A DNA stretch of 64,000 nucleotides. Origin: Pleomorphomonas sp. NRK KF1. GTDB lineage: Bacteria; Pseudomonadota; Alphaproteobacteria; Rhizobiales; Pleomorphomonadaceae. The DNA is taken from assembly GCF_023721755.1 (NCBI RefSeq), contig NZ_JAMDLH010000001.1, positions 620,001-684,000 on the forward strand. The letters run 5' to 3'. Made by a program: the position numbers and the translations under genes. Of this stretch, positions 9,201-17,103 are shown piece by piece (positions within the stretch are counted from its first letter, which is position 1; each line of letters opens with the position of its first letter). The notes below the pieces were generated by a model that ran no database searches, was not told where the DNA came from, and worked only from the letters and a program-made list of their open reading frames with translations.

Positions 9201-10229
9201 TCATTGTCCAGCGGCCATCCGGCCGCCCTGTTTGACGGGAGCGGTCGACGACCGAACGACAAGTTCTGTCGGCATGACCACTTGGGCATCCGAAGCGAGA
9301 CCGCCCGCCAATCTCTCGATCATCAGGCGCATGACTTCGACGCCGATTTCGCGCTGCGGCTGCCGAACGGTGGTCAGCGGCGGGTTGCAGGCAACGGCGA
9401 AGATCGTGTCGTCGAAGCCGACCACCGAAACGTCACCGGGCACGGAGATGCCTCGTTCCCTGAGACGGTTGATGGCGCCAACGGCCATTTCGTCGTTGGA
9501 GGCGAAGATGGCCGAGAAGGAAACGCCGCGACCATAGAGTTCGTCGACTGCCGCCTCGCCCGAGGCGAGGCTGTAGTCGCCGCGTACTTCGAGCCGCTCG
9601 TCGGGCGGAAAGCCCGCCTCGGACAAGGTCTTGCGCCAACCGGCAACGCGGGCGACGCTCATCACCTCCGGCACCGGACCGCTGAGATGGGCGATCGCCG
9701 TGTGACCGAGATCGAGAAGATGCCGGGTCGCCAGGGCCGCCGCGCCTTCGTTGTCGATCAGCACCGTCGGCAGCTTGCGGGTGGGCAGATACTCGAGCGC
9801 CACCACCATCGGCGGCAGACCGGCATCCTCAAGCTCCACCGGCATCGATCCGGTCATCAGGATGAGCCCGTCGGCGTGCCGTTCGCGAACCATGTCGATG
9901 TAATGGTGCACGCGGGCCGGATCGGAGCGCGCATCCCCCATCAGCACCTTGTAGCCTGCCGACGAGGCGACATCCTCCACCCCTTTGAAGACGTCGAGAT
10001 AGAACGGGTTGGAAATGTCGCGCACCAGCAGGATCACCGTGTCGGTGGCCTGGCGGCGGAAGTGGCGCGCCTGAGCGTTCGGCACGAAGCCGAGCGCCGC
10101 AACGCAGCGCAGCACGGTCTCGCGCGTTTCCGGCCGCACGAGATCCGGGTTCTTGAGGGTGCGCGACACAGTCGCCACCGAAACGCCGGCCATGGCCGCG
10201 ACATCGCGAATATTGGCGGATCCCGACAT
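9201..10229 (-). CDS. LacI-family transcriptional regulator of the sugar operon
   Basis: 342 residues. The N-terminal helix-turn-helix and hinge read NIRDVAAMAGVSVATVSRTL and KNPDLVRPETRE, the LacI signature. The remaining ~280 residues are a periplasmic-binding-protein-like sensor, with VGFDDTIFAVACNPPLTTVR near the C-terminus. The gene lies inside the ABC operon, 5 nt after the second permease, so its own level depends on the promoter it likely controls. A candidate target, a perfect 16-bp palindrome, is upstream of the binding-protein gene at 14923-14938. The effector is presumably the transported sugar or an early metabolite. Confidence 0.93.
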   Translation of the reverse strand: MSGSANIRDVAAMAGVSVATVSRTLKNPDLVRPETRETVLRCVAALGFVPNAQARHFRRQATDTVILLVRDISNPFYLDVFKGVEDVASSAGYKVLMGDARSDPARVHHYIDMVRERHADGLILMTGSMPVELEDAGLPPMVVALEYLPTRKLPTVLIDNEGAAALATRHLLDLGHTAIAHLSGPVPEVMSVARVAGWRKTLSEAGFPPDERLEVRGDYSLASGEAAVDELYGRGVSFSAIFASNDEMAVGAINRLRERGISVPGDVSVVGFDDTIFAVACNPPLTTVRQPQREIGVEVMRLMIERLAGGLASDAQVVMPTELVVRSSTAPVKQGGRMAAGQ

Positions 10230-10234
10230 GGCGA

Positions 10235-11191
10235 TCAGACCCTCAGCCGCGCCTGCCGCCCGTAAAGCAGCATCAGCAGTAGCAGCGTTCCACCGAAGAT
10301 CACCTGCCGTCCCCAGAACTCCAGGTTGAGCGTGGTGAGCACGCTTTGCAGCAGGATGAGCGCGATGGCGCCGAGAGCCGTCCCGGTATAGGAGCCGGCG
10401 CCGCCCGCGAGCGAAGTCCCGCCGATCACCACGGCGATCACCGACGGCAGCACATACTGGTCGCCGACGCTGATGAACGAGTTGCCGGTGTAGCCGATGA
10501 CGCAGACGCCGGTGAACCCGCCGAAAAGACCGGCAAGGCCATAGAGCAGCACGCGAATGCGGCGGGCCGGCAGGCCGGTCAGAATGGCCGCGTTCTCATT
10601 GGACCCGATGGCGTAGATTGACCAGCCGAAGCGCGTCCGCTTCAGCATGAGCGCCATCAGCACGACGATCGCCGCCCAGACAAACAGGATGCCCGGAATG
10701 CCGAGGAAGGCCGAGCGGTTGACGAAGGCCATCAGCGCCGGGGCCGCGTTGCCGGATGGCACGCCGCGCGACAACACGACAAGGCCACCCTGGATGACGC
10801 CCATCATGCCCAGCGTCATGACCAGAGGCGGAATGCGCAGATAGGTAACGCCGAGGCCGTTGACGGTCCCGATCATGAAGCCGGCAAAACAGGCGGCTGC
10901 GAAAGCCAATGGGATGGCCGCGTCGGACCCGTTCATCACGTTGCCGGCGATGACCGCGCCGAGAGAGATGACGGCACCGATGGAAAGATCGATGCCCTCG
11001 CGCCCGCCGAGAATGACGAGGTTCTGCCCGGCTGCGGCAATGCCGAGAATGGCGGAAACGGTCAGAAGGCGGACGATCTGGTCGCCGCGCGCAAAGCCGG
11101 GCGACACCAGCTCGCCGAGGATCAGCAGGGCGAGGATGGCGACCGAGGAGATCAACAGCGGGTTTTTCGCGAGGTCGACGAAGCGGCTCAT
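10235..11191 (-). CDS. RbsC-type sugar ABC permease (second)
   Basis: 318 residues with about 9-10 hydrophobic helices. It shows the ribose-type permease pattern LVILGGREGIDLSIGAVISL in the first third and VIGGTSLAGGAGSYTGTALG near the C-terminus, the conserved glycine-rich loop that contacts the ATPase. It follows the first permease by 12 nt and is distinct from it in sequence, so the two probably form a heterodimeric channel as in the YtfT/YjfF and LsrC/LsrD systems. Transport direction is import. It is part of the operon running from 14.8 kb to 7.9 kb. Confidence 0.92.
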   Translation of the reverse strand: MSRFVDLAKNPLLISSVAILALLILGELVSPGFARGDQIVRLLTVSAILGIAAAGQNLVILGGREGIDLSIGAVISLGAVIAGNVMNGSDAAIPLAFAAACFAGFMIGTVNGLGVTYLRIPPLVMTLGMMGVIQGGLVVLSRGVPSGNAAPALMAFVNRSAFLGIPGILFVWAAIVVLMALMLKRTRFGWSIYAIGSNENAAILTGLPARRIRVLLYGLAGLFGGFTGVCVIGYTGNSFISVGDQYVLPSVIAVVIGGTSLAGGAGSYTGTALGAIALILLQSVLTTLNLEFWGRQVIFGGTLLLLMLLYGRQARLRV

Positions 11192-11203
11192 GGCTCTTCC
11201 TCC

Positions 11204-12148
11204 TCAGCGCCGGGTGACGAGGACGCCGCCGGCCAGAGCGGCGAGAATGATGAGACCCTGGACAAGGGTCTGGTATTCGAACGGCAGCCCGGCAAAGAAG
11301 ATGACCGAACCGATCATGCCGATTACCCAGGCGCCGAGCACCGAACCGAGCGTGCCGCCGACGCCGCCGGCAAGCGCCGTCCCTCCCAGCACCACGGCCG
11401 AAATCGCCGACATGGCCAGCGTCTGCCCCATGAGCGGATCGCCGCTCGCCGTTTCGCCGGTAAGGCAGAGGCTGGCAAAGGCGCCAAACAGGCCAGACAG
11501 CATGAAAGCCGAAACCCGTAGACGTCCGAGTTCGAGGCCGGTCTGGAAGGCGGCGGTCCTGAGGCCACCAACCGCCTTGAGGCGGGTCGCGAACGGCCGC
11601 GTGGCCAGGACGGCGGCGATCAGAAAGGCGACGACGTAAATGACGTACACGGTAGGAACGCCGAGGATCGAGCCGGCATAGGTGCGCCAGTAGGGTTCGG
11701 GTACCGGCATGCCCGCCTGCGGCAGGACCCAGAGCGCAAGACCCGAGAAGACGATCGACGTTGCAAACGTGGTGACGATCGGCTGGAAGCGCAGGCCAGC
11801 GATGATCAGGCCGTTGACGAGGCCACAGGTTGCGCCGACACCCATGCCGGCCACAAGGCCGATGACGACGGCTGTGCCATCGCCCCCGAGCCCGGCGATC
11901 ACCGTGACGGTCACGACATTGACCAGCGCAACGATGGCGCCAACTGACAAGTCGATGTCGCCGCCCAGAATGACGTAGGTCTGCCCAATCGCCACCAGAA
12001 CCAGCGGCAGGAAGGTGGTGAGGTTCGACTGGACGACCGAGGGTTCCAGGAAGTTGGGCTGGAGCACGGCGTTGATGACGAGGAGAACAATCAGCGCCGC
12101 CGCCGTCACGACCCAGGTGCGGCCGCCGAGTTTGTTGAGCCCCGTCAT
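11204..12148 (-). CDS. RbsC-type sugar ABC permease (first)
   Basis: 314 residues from the ATG at 12148, which overlaps the TGA of the ATPase gene (ATGA). A longer frame upstream lies within the ATPase gene and was not used. The family pattern is complete: VAIGQTYVILGGDIDLSVGA near residue 55 and AVVLGGTALAGGVGGTLGSV near 245. Multiple hydrophobic helices span the inner membrane. Together with the downstream permease it forms the channel of an imported-sugar transporter. The Arg-Arg C-terminus (GGVLVTRR) faces the cytoplasm in this family. Confidence 0.92.
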   Translation of the reverse strand: MTGLNKLGGRTWVVTAAALIVLLVINAVLQPNFLEPSVVQSNLTTFLPLVLVAIGQTYVILGGDIDLSVGAIVALVNVVTVTVIAGLGGDGTAVVIGLVAGMGVGATCGLVNGLIIAGLRFQPIVTTFATSIVFSGLALWVLPQAGMPVPEPYWRTYAGSILGVPTVYVIYVVAFLIAAVLATRPFATRLKAVGGLRTAAFQTGLELGRLRVSAFMLSGLFGAFASLCLTGETASGDPLMGQTLAMSAISAVVLGGTALAGGVGGTLGSVLGAWVIGMIGSVIFFAGLPFEYQTLVQGLIILAALAGGVLVTRR

Positions 12149-13656
12149 GCCGCGTCTCCGTAGGAAGCGCGCGTCAGTTCGAAGGGCGTCAGTCGGTCGC
12201 CGACGAGATCGGCAGTGATGGCGCCGCCGTTCAACACCAGCACCCGATCGCACAGGGAAAGCAGTTCGCTGTCTTCGGAGGAGTAGATGATCACGGTCGC
12301 TCCTTCGTCGGCCAGCTTGCGTGCGAGGAGATAGAAGTCGCCCTTGGCGCCGAGATCGATCCCCTTGGTCGGGTCGTCCAGCAACAGAAGGCCTGGAGCC
12401 GGCGACAGCCAGCGCGAGATGAACACCTTTTGCTGGTTGCCGCCGCTGAGCGAGCCGATCGGCGCATCGAGACCGGCGTAGCGGGTATTGAGCCCGGCCA
12501 GTACCTCGGTAAAGCGCTCGCGGAAAACCGCCCCGGGCACGACATGCCGTCGCTCGCGCACCAGGCTTGCTATCGCGGTGTTCTCCAGGATCGAGCGGCC
12601 GGGCAAGGCGCTGTCACGACCGCGATCACCCGAAACATAGGCGATACGACGGGCCATTGCGTCGGCAGGCCGACGGGCCGTGACATCGACGCCATCAAGG
12701 CTCACGGAGCCGCCCTGGAACGGCTCGGCGCCGAAGAGGCCGGCGAGCAACGCTTTCTGCCCTTGCCCCTGCAGTCCTCCAAGCCCGAGGATTTCCCCGC
12801 GCTGAGCCGTGAACGAGACCGGCCCCAGTCGGGCCGCCCGGACGTCCTTCACCGCGAGGCGAGCATCGCCCTCGAGCGGCTTGTGATCACGAACGGACGC
12901 AGCGATGGCGCCGGTCTCGCCGACCATGGCATAGACCACCGCATAGCGATCGGTTTCGGCGGCGGCGAACTCGGCCACGGTCTCGCCGTTGCGCATCACG
13001 GTGATGCGGTCGGCGATGGCGAAAACCTCGTCCATGCGGTGCGAGATGAAAATGGAGGAGACGCCCTCGGCCTTGAGCACGCGCAGGATATCGAAGAACA
13101 CCTCGACTTGCCGGCGATCGAGGGTTGCCGTCGCCTCGTCGAAGATGATGATCTTCGGCTTGCGCGCCAGAACCTTGAGGATTTCGGCCAGCTGGCGTTG
13201 GTCCGGAGAGAGGTCGAAAACACGGGCGTCAGGCGTAAAACCCTTGCCGGCCACCGCTGCGACGCGGTCGATCAACGCCTCGGTTTGGCGCTGGATGGCG
13301 GCGCGGTCGGTGAAGCCAAGGCGATCGCGTGGTTCACGTCCGAGAAAGATGTTCTCGCCCAGCGAAAGCTGCGGCACCAGCGAAAGCTCCTGATAGAACA
13401 GCGCCACGCCTTGCTCTTCGGCGAGATGCGGTGAACCGAGCGCCGCCAACTGTCCGTCGATCAGCACCTCGCCGGCATCGAGACCGACCGTGCCGGCGAT
13501 GATCTTGCAGAGCGTCGACTTGCCGCAGCCGTTGGCGCCGAGCAACGCATGAATCTCGCCGCGCTCCACCGTCAGGCGAGCCTTGTCGAGCGCGTGTACG
13601 GCGCCAAAGCTCTTGGATATGTCGCAGGCTCGAAGAATAGGTTGCATCGGACGCAT
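12145..13656 (-). CDS. RbsA-type sugar ABC ATPase, two nucleotide-binding domains
   Basis: About 503 residues, the usual length of tandem-domain ATPases of this class. The first half has LLGANGCGKSTLCKIIAGTV (Walker A) and IIIFDEATATLD (Walker B), with FDLSPDQRQLAEILK in the signature position. The second half has a degenerate Walker A region (ILGLGGLQGQGQKALLAGLF), signature LSGGNQQKV and LLLLDDPTKGIDLGAK. The degenerate second site is normal for RbsA relatives. The start is ambiguous: ATGs at 13680, 13656 and 13647 are all in frame. It is separated from the upstream binding-protein gene by a hairpin and overlaps the first permease gene. Confidence 0.92.
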   Translation of the reverse strand: MRPMQPILRACDISKSFGAVHALDKARLTVERGEIHALLGANGCGKSTLCKIIAGTVGLDAGEVLIDGQLAALGSPHLAEEQGVALFYQELSLVPQLSLGENIFLGREPRDRLGFTDRAAIQRQTEALIDRVAAVAGKGFTPDARVFDLSPDQRQLAEILKVLARKPKIIIFDEATATLDRRQVEVFFDILRVLKAEGVSSIFISHRMDEVFAIADRITVMRNGETVAEFAAAETDRYAVVYAMVGETGAIAASVRDHKPLEGDARLAVKDVRAARLGPVSFTAQRGEILGLGGLQGQGQKALLAGLFGAEPFQGGSVSLDGVDVTARRPADAMARRIAYVSGDRGRDSALPGRSILENTAIASLVRERRHVVPGAVFRERFTEVLAGLNTRYAGLDAPIGSLSGGNQQKVFISRWLSPAPGLLLLDDPTKGIDLGAKGDFYLLARKLADEGATVIIYSSEDSELLSLCDRVLVLNGGAITADLVGDRLTPFELTRASYGDAA

Positions 13657-13716
13657 CCGGATCGGATCGGCAACAGGCATCCGTCGCACGCAGAACCACG
13701 CGCGTCGGACGAAGCG

Positions 13717-13755
13717 AAAAGGACGGGCCGGTCCGGGAGGAAGAAGGGCCGGCCC
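13717..13755 (-). terminator. Hairpin between binding-protein and ATPase genes (attenuator)
   Basis: A 7-bp GC stem (GGGCCGG at 13725-13731 pairing with CCGGCCC at 13749-13755) is followed, reading leftward, by a short T tract (TTTT at 13717-13720). It lies between the stop of the binding-protein gene and the ATPase start. Partial terminators or 3'-stabilising hairpins here are common in ABC operons and give more binding protein than membrane components. The loop is long (17 nt), so efficiency is uncertain. Confidence 0.5.
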
Positions 13756-13765
13756 GCTCAGGAGT

Positions 13766-14782
13766 TTACTTGAAGAACTTGGCTGCGTCGTCGATCGACA
13801 CGACGTCGGTTACCGACCAGTAGCCCGGCTTTCCTTCGGCTTCCTTCAGCTTCTCAGCCAGGTTGTCGTTGGAGACGAAGGGAATCGGGATGTAGATGGC
13901 GTTGCCATAGACACCGCCGAAGACGCCGTCCTTGAACTCCTTGCCCTGCAGCTTCAGGACCGCGACGTTGAGCGCCGAGGCCATCACGCCCGGCGGATTG
14001 ACGGAAGCGCCGGACGTCAGGCCTTCCTTCGACCAGAGATCCATGAAGTCCTTGCGGATCTCGCCGGTGGCAACGATCGACTTCTGCTTGCCGGCGGCCA
14101 TGATGGCGCGCCACGTGCCGGCCGCCATGCCGTCCTGCACCCAGATGCCGTTGATGTCGGGATAGGTGGCGAGCAGCGTCTGCGCGGTCTGCTGGCCCTG
14201 CGCCTGATCCCAGTTGGCGTTGGCCTCGTTGAGGATCTTGATGTCGGGGAATTTCTTGAAGACTTCGGTATAGCCCTCGACGCGCATCTGGTTGGCCGGA
14301 TGACCGGCAACGCCATTGATAGTGACGACATTGCCCTTGCCGCCCAGCGTGTCGGCCAGCCATTCGGCTGACTTCATCGCCCAGCCCTTCTGGTCGATAC
14401 CGACGTAGATGGCATCCTTCGACGAAACCTCGGCGTCGGTCGCGACCACCAGGATGCCCTTCGCCTTGGCCTGGGCGAAGATCGGGTCGAACGCCGTCGG
14501 GCTGTTCGGGTTGATGATGATGGCGTCGACGCCCTGGTTGATGAAGTTGCGGACGTTGCCGATCTGGCCCTGCACGTCGACGTTGGCCGACTGCACGACG
14601 ACATTGACGGTGACGCCCTTGTCGGCCCACGCCTTGGCGGCGGCCTGCGCCTCCTCGATCATCTGGGTGCGCCACTCGCTGCCGACCCAGCCATTTGAAA
14701 GGCCGATGGTGAAAGTCTCGGCCGCCGACGCTGCACTGACCGCAGCCACGGCGATTCCTGCCGCCAACAGAACTGATTTCAT
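13766..14782 (-). CDS. Periplasmic sugar-binding protein of the ABC importer
   Basis: 338 residues. A clear signal peptide (MKSVLLAAGIAVAAVSAASA, cleaved near AETF) precedes a type I periplasmic-binding fold: FTIGLSNGWVGSEWR at the start, GVDAIIINPNSPTAFDP around residue 95, and VVTINGVAGHPANQMRVEGY around 155. This is the RbsB/YtfQ class. A strong ribosome site (GGGAGGCG) precedes the ATG. It is the first gene of the six-gene operon and lies behind the palindromic operator. Trp residues near the N-terminus (GWVGSEWR) may stack on the sugar ring, but the ligand cannot be named. Confidence 0.92.
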   Translation of the reverse strand: MKSVLLAAGIAVAAVSAASAAETFTIGLSNGWVGSEWRTQMIEEAQAAAKAWADKGVTVNVVVQSANVDVQGQIGNVRNFINQGVDAIIINPNSPTAFDPIFAQAKAKGILVVATDAEVSSKDAIYVGIDQKGWAMKSAEWLADTLGGKGNVVTINGVAGHPANQMRVEGYTEVFKKFPDIKILNEANANWDQAQGQQTAQTLLATYPDINGIWVQDGMAAGTWRAIMAAGKQKSIVATGEIRKDFMDLWSKEGLTSGASVNPPGVMASALNVAVLKLQGKEFKDGVFGGVYGNAIYIPIPFVSNDNLAEKLKEAEGKPGYWSVTDVVSIDDAAKFFK

Positions 14783-14922
14783 TGTCGCCTCCCTGACGCG
14801 CCGCGAACCGGTTCTCCGGCCCGTCGGTCCATGTCGTTGCTGTCGTTTCCTCCGGGATCGTCACCCAAGGCACCGCCGAGGCGCGATACGATCCCATGGG
14901 CCCTCACTGCCCGAACGGTATG

Positions 14923-14938
14923 ATGTAACCGGTTACAT
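14923..14938. promoter_or_regulatory. Perfect 16-bp palindrome, candidate LacI-family operator
   Basis: ATGTAACCGGTTACAT is fully self-complementary and has the central CG typical of LacI-family sites. It lies about 140 nt upstream of the sugar-binding-protein ATG. A TTGACG -35-like hexamer on the minus strand (14943-14948) places the palindrome in the promoter spacer, where a bound repressor would block initiation. The regulator inside the operon (9201-10229) is the obvious candidate binder; this is an inference. Confidence 0.7.
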
Positions 14939-15142
14939 TGGCCGTCAATAAGTCCTTTCGCCTATACTTGACCCTACCGACAACCATAGGAGCCCCAACG
15001 TTGCCAATGTAGCCCACACGTGCATGCTCATCTTCAAAGGTTGGCATTCATGACGCGGAAGTCATTGCACCGGACAGGGGCTCCACCCCTCGCCCACCCG
15101 CTACTCACCAGCCGGTCACCGGGATTGCGGGAAAGCAGATAG

Positions 15143-15154
15143 GGGTATATACCC
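15143..15154. promoter_or_regulatory. Perfect palindrome upstream of marR, candidate operator
   Basis: GGGTATATACCC is a perfect 12-bp palindrome ending 5 nt before the MarR ATG, and its core (TATATA) resembles a -10 box. MarR regulators typically repress themselves through short palindromes over their own promoter. If this is the start region, the transcript would be nearly leaderless. Inferred from position and symmetry. Confidence 0.5.
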
Positions 15155-15159
15155 TCTTC

Positions 15160-15558
15160 ATGGACTCATCCTGCTATTGCGATCTCCTTAGAACCGCGGC
15201 GCGCAAGACGACCGCCATATACGACCGGCACCTCGCCGAGGTCGGGCTGACGCTTGCCCAGTACAAGCTCCTGAAGAAGATCGATCGTGCCGGGGAACTT
15301 TCGATTTCCGAACTCGCCGCCGCCTGCGATCTCGACCGATCCACCATCGGCCGCAACGCCCAGGTTCTGGAAAAGCACGAGCTCGTCGAGGAAACCAGTT
15401 GTGGCGACGGCCGGCGCTGCATGTTGACGCTCACCGAGACGGGCCGAAGCCGTCTTGCCGCCGCCGCGCCTCTCTGGCAGACGGCGCAGGCCGAGATCGA
15501 GGCCGCGCTCGGCCCCGAACAGATCAAGGCGATTACGGCTATTTCCGGCGCTCTTTAG
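15160..15558 (+). CDS. MarR-family transcriptional regulator
   Basis: 132 residues with the winged-helix core: LTLAQYKLLKKIDRAGELSI, then ELAAACDLDRSTIGRNAQVL, and the wing GDGRRCMLTLTETGRSRL. Two cysteines lie near the N-terminus (CYC, residues 5-7) and others at about 59, 83 and 88; a redox role is possible but unproven. It is followed after 33 nt by an MFS gene on the same strand, the classic regulator-efflux pairing. A palindrome overlaps its probable promoter, which suggests autoregulation. Confidence 0.92.
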   Translation: MDSSCYCDLLRTAARKTTAIYDRHLAEVGLTLAQYKLLKKIDRAGELSISELAAACDLDRSTIGRNAQVLEKHELVEETSCGDGRRCMLTLTETGRSRLAAAAPLWQTAQAEIEAALGPEQIKAITAISGAL

Positions 15559-15591
15559 GTCCCCGTCGCTCCTTCTCACGAAAGTCCGCCG

Positions 15592-16887
15592 ATGACGACA
15601 TCCGCCCTCCCGGCCTTCTTTGCCCGTCGCAACATTCACTATGGCTGGGTGGTCGCCGCCGTCACCTTCGTCACCATGCTGGCAACGGCAGGCGCCCTCG
15701 GAGCACCGGGCGTCATGCTGCGGCCGCTCGAGACCGAGTTCGGCTGGAAGAACTCCGATATCTCCACCGCCTTCGCCGTCCGCCTGGTCCTCTTCGGTCT
15801 GATGGGTCCCTTCTCGGCGGCGCTGATGAACCGCTTTGGCGTTCGCCGGGTGGTCGTCACGGCTCTTTTCCTGATTATCGCCGGCTTCGGATTCTCGGTC
15901 ACCATGACCGAACTCTGGCAGTTGATGCTGTTCTGGGGGCTCGTCATCGGCTTCGGCACCGGCATGACGGCGCAGGTGCTCGGCGCAACGGTGGCAACCC
16001 GCTGGTTCGTCAGCCGGCGCGGCTTGGTCGTCGGTCTGCTCACCGCGTCCAACGCCACCGGACAGCTCATATTCCTGCCGGTGATCGCCGCGGCCACCGA
16101 AGCGTGGGGATGGCGGGTCGCCCTGGGCCTTGTCGTGGTCCTTCTCGCCGTAGCGCTGGTCGGCGTGCTGGTCTTGATGCGCGACCGGCCGGCCGATGTC
16201 GGTCTCGCGCCTCTGGGCGGCACACACCAGCCCGCGCCGGCCCGTACGGTCGGCCTGCTGACGCTCGTGTCGGCGCCGCTCCTAGGCTTGCGCGACGCCG
16301 CCCGCTCCTATGTCTTCTGGGTGCTGTTCGTGACTTTCTTCGTCTGCGGCCTGTCGACCAACGGCCTCATCCAGACGCATTGGGTATCGATCTGCGGCGA
16401 CTATGGTATCCGCCCGGTCAGCGCGGCCGGGTTCCTGGCCTTCGTCGGCCTGTTCGATTTCGCCGGCACGCTGCTGTCCGGCTGGCTGTCCGACCGCTAC
16501 GACAATCGCTGGCTGCTGTTCTGGTATTACGGCCTGCGCGGGCTGTCGCTGCTCTATCTGCCTCTGACCGGCTTCGATCCGCTTCTGCTTGCCGGCTTTG
16601 CCGTGTTCTACGGCCTCGACTGGGTGGCGACGGTGCCGCCGACCGTGAAGATCTCGGCCGAGCGTTTCGGCGCCGAGAAGGCGGGCCTCATCTTCGGTTG
16701 GGTGTTTGCCGGCCATCAGCTCGGAGCGGCCACCGCCGCCTATGGCGCCGGCTGGAGCCGCACCGACCTTGAAAGCTACGTGCCGGCTCTCGTGGTGGCC
16801 GGAAGCTTCTGTCTCGTGGCGGCGGCTCTCTGCCTTACCATCGATCGCAAACGCGAACCGGCGGAGCCGCTGCCACAGCCGGCCTGA
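15592..16887 (+). CDS. MFS transporter, monocarboxylate/OFA-like
   Basis: 431 residues with 12 predicted helices in two halves. The start RRNIHYGWVVAAVTFVTMLA is the hallmark of the oxalate/formate-monocarboxylate-like MFS group, and the motif between helices 2 and 3 is LMNRFGVRRVVV. The C-terminal half has GTLLSGWLSDRYDNRWLLFW. The group usually moves small organic acids across the inner membrane. It shares a transcription unit with the upstream MarR gene, which probably controls it. The substrate is unassigned. Confidence 0.88.
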   Translation: MTTSALPAFFARRNIHYGWVVAAVTFVTMLATAGALGAPGVMLRPLETEFGWKNSDISTAFAVRLVLFGLMGPFSAALMNRFGVRRVVVTALFLIIAGFGFSVTMTELWQLMLFWGLVIGFGTGMTAQVLGATVATRWFVSRRGLVVGLLTASNATGQLIFLPVIAAATEAWGWRVALGLVVVLLAVALVGVLVLMRDRPADVGLAPLGGTHQPAPARTVGLLTLVSAPLLGLRDAARSYVFWVLFVTFFVCGLSTNGLIQTHWVSICGDYGIRPVSAAGFLAFVGLFDFAGTLLSGWLSDRYDNRWLLFWYYGLRGLSLLYLPLTGFDPLLLAGFAVFYGLDWVATVPPTVKISAERFGAEKAGLIFGWVFAGHQLGAATAAYGAGWSRTDLESYVPALVVAGSFCLVAAALCLTIDRKREPAEPLPQPA

Positions 16888-16893
16888 TCTCGA

Positions 16894-17073
16894 CTACAGG
16901 AAGAAGGTTACCACGATCATCAGGACAAGGATCGCGCCACCTGCTATGGCAGCGATCGGCCGCCCTCCGCGTGATGACCGGGTGCCGGATGCGCCATCAC
17001 CTGCCGCGCGGGCAGCCTCGGCCTTCTTGCGCGCTTCGCGCGCCTTCTTGTCGAGCTTGACGACCTCACCCAT
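16894..17073 (-). CDS. Small single-pass membrane protein (59 aa), unknown function
   Basis: A 60-codon frame starts MGEVVKLDKKAREARKKAEA behind a good ribosome site (GGAGGA). It has a charged Lys/Arg/Ala-rich N-terminal half, a short Gly/Ser-rich linker and one C-terminal membrane helix (IAAIAGGAILVLMIVVTFFL) ending at the stop. The layout is that of a tail-anchored protein with a cytoplasmic N-terminus. It lies downstream of the asparaginase gene on the same strand, 30 nt away, and could share its transcript. I do not recognise a family. Confidence 0.65.
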   Translation of the reverse strand: MGEVVKLDKKAREARKKAEAARAAGDGASGTRSSRGGRPIAAIAGGAILVLMIVVTFFL

Positions 17074-17103
17074 GCTGTCCTCCGTTTGCCTTGATGCCGC
17101 CTC

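Larger units (their letters stand above)
14783..15159. other. Divergent intergenic region between the sugar operon and the marR gene
   Basis: This 377-nt gap contains the LacI-type palindrome (14923-14938) for leftward transcription and the GGGTATATACCC palindrome (15143-15154) just before the MarR start. The stretch between them (about 14950-15140) shows no convincing ORF, RNA gene or repeat. Confidence 0.6.
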
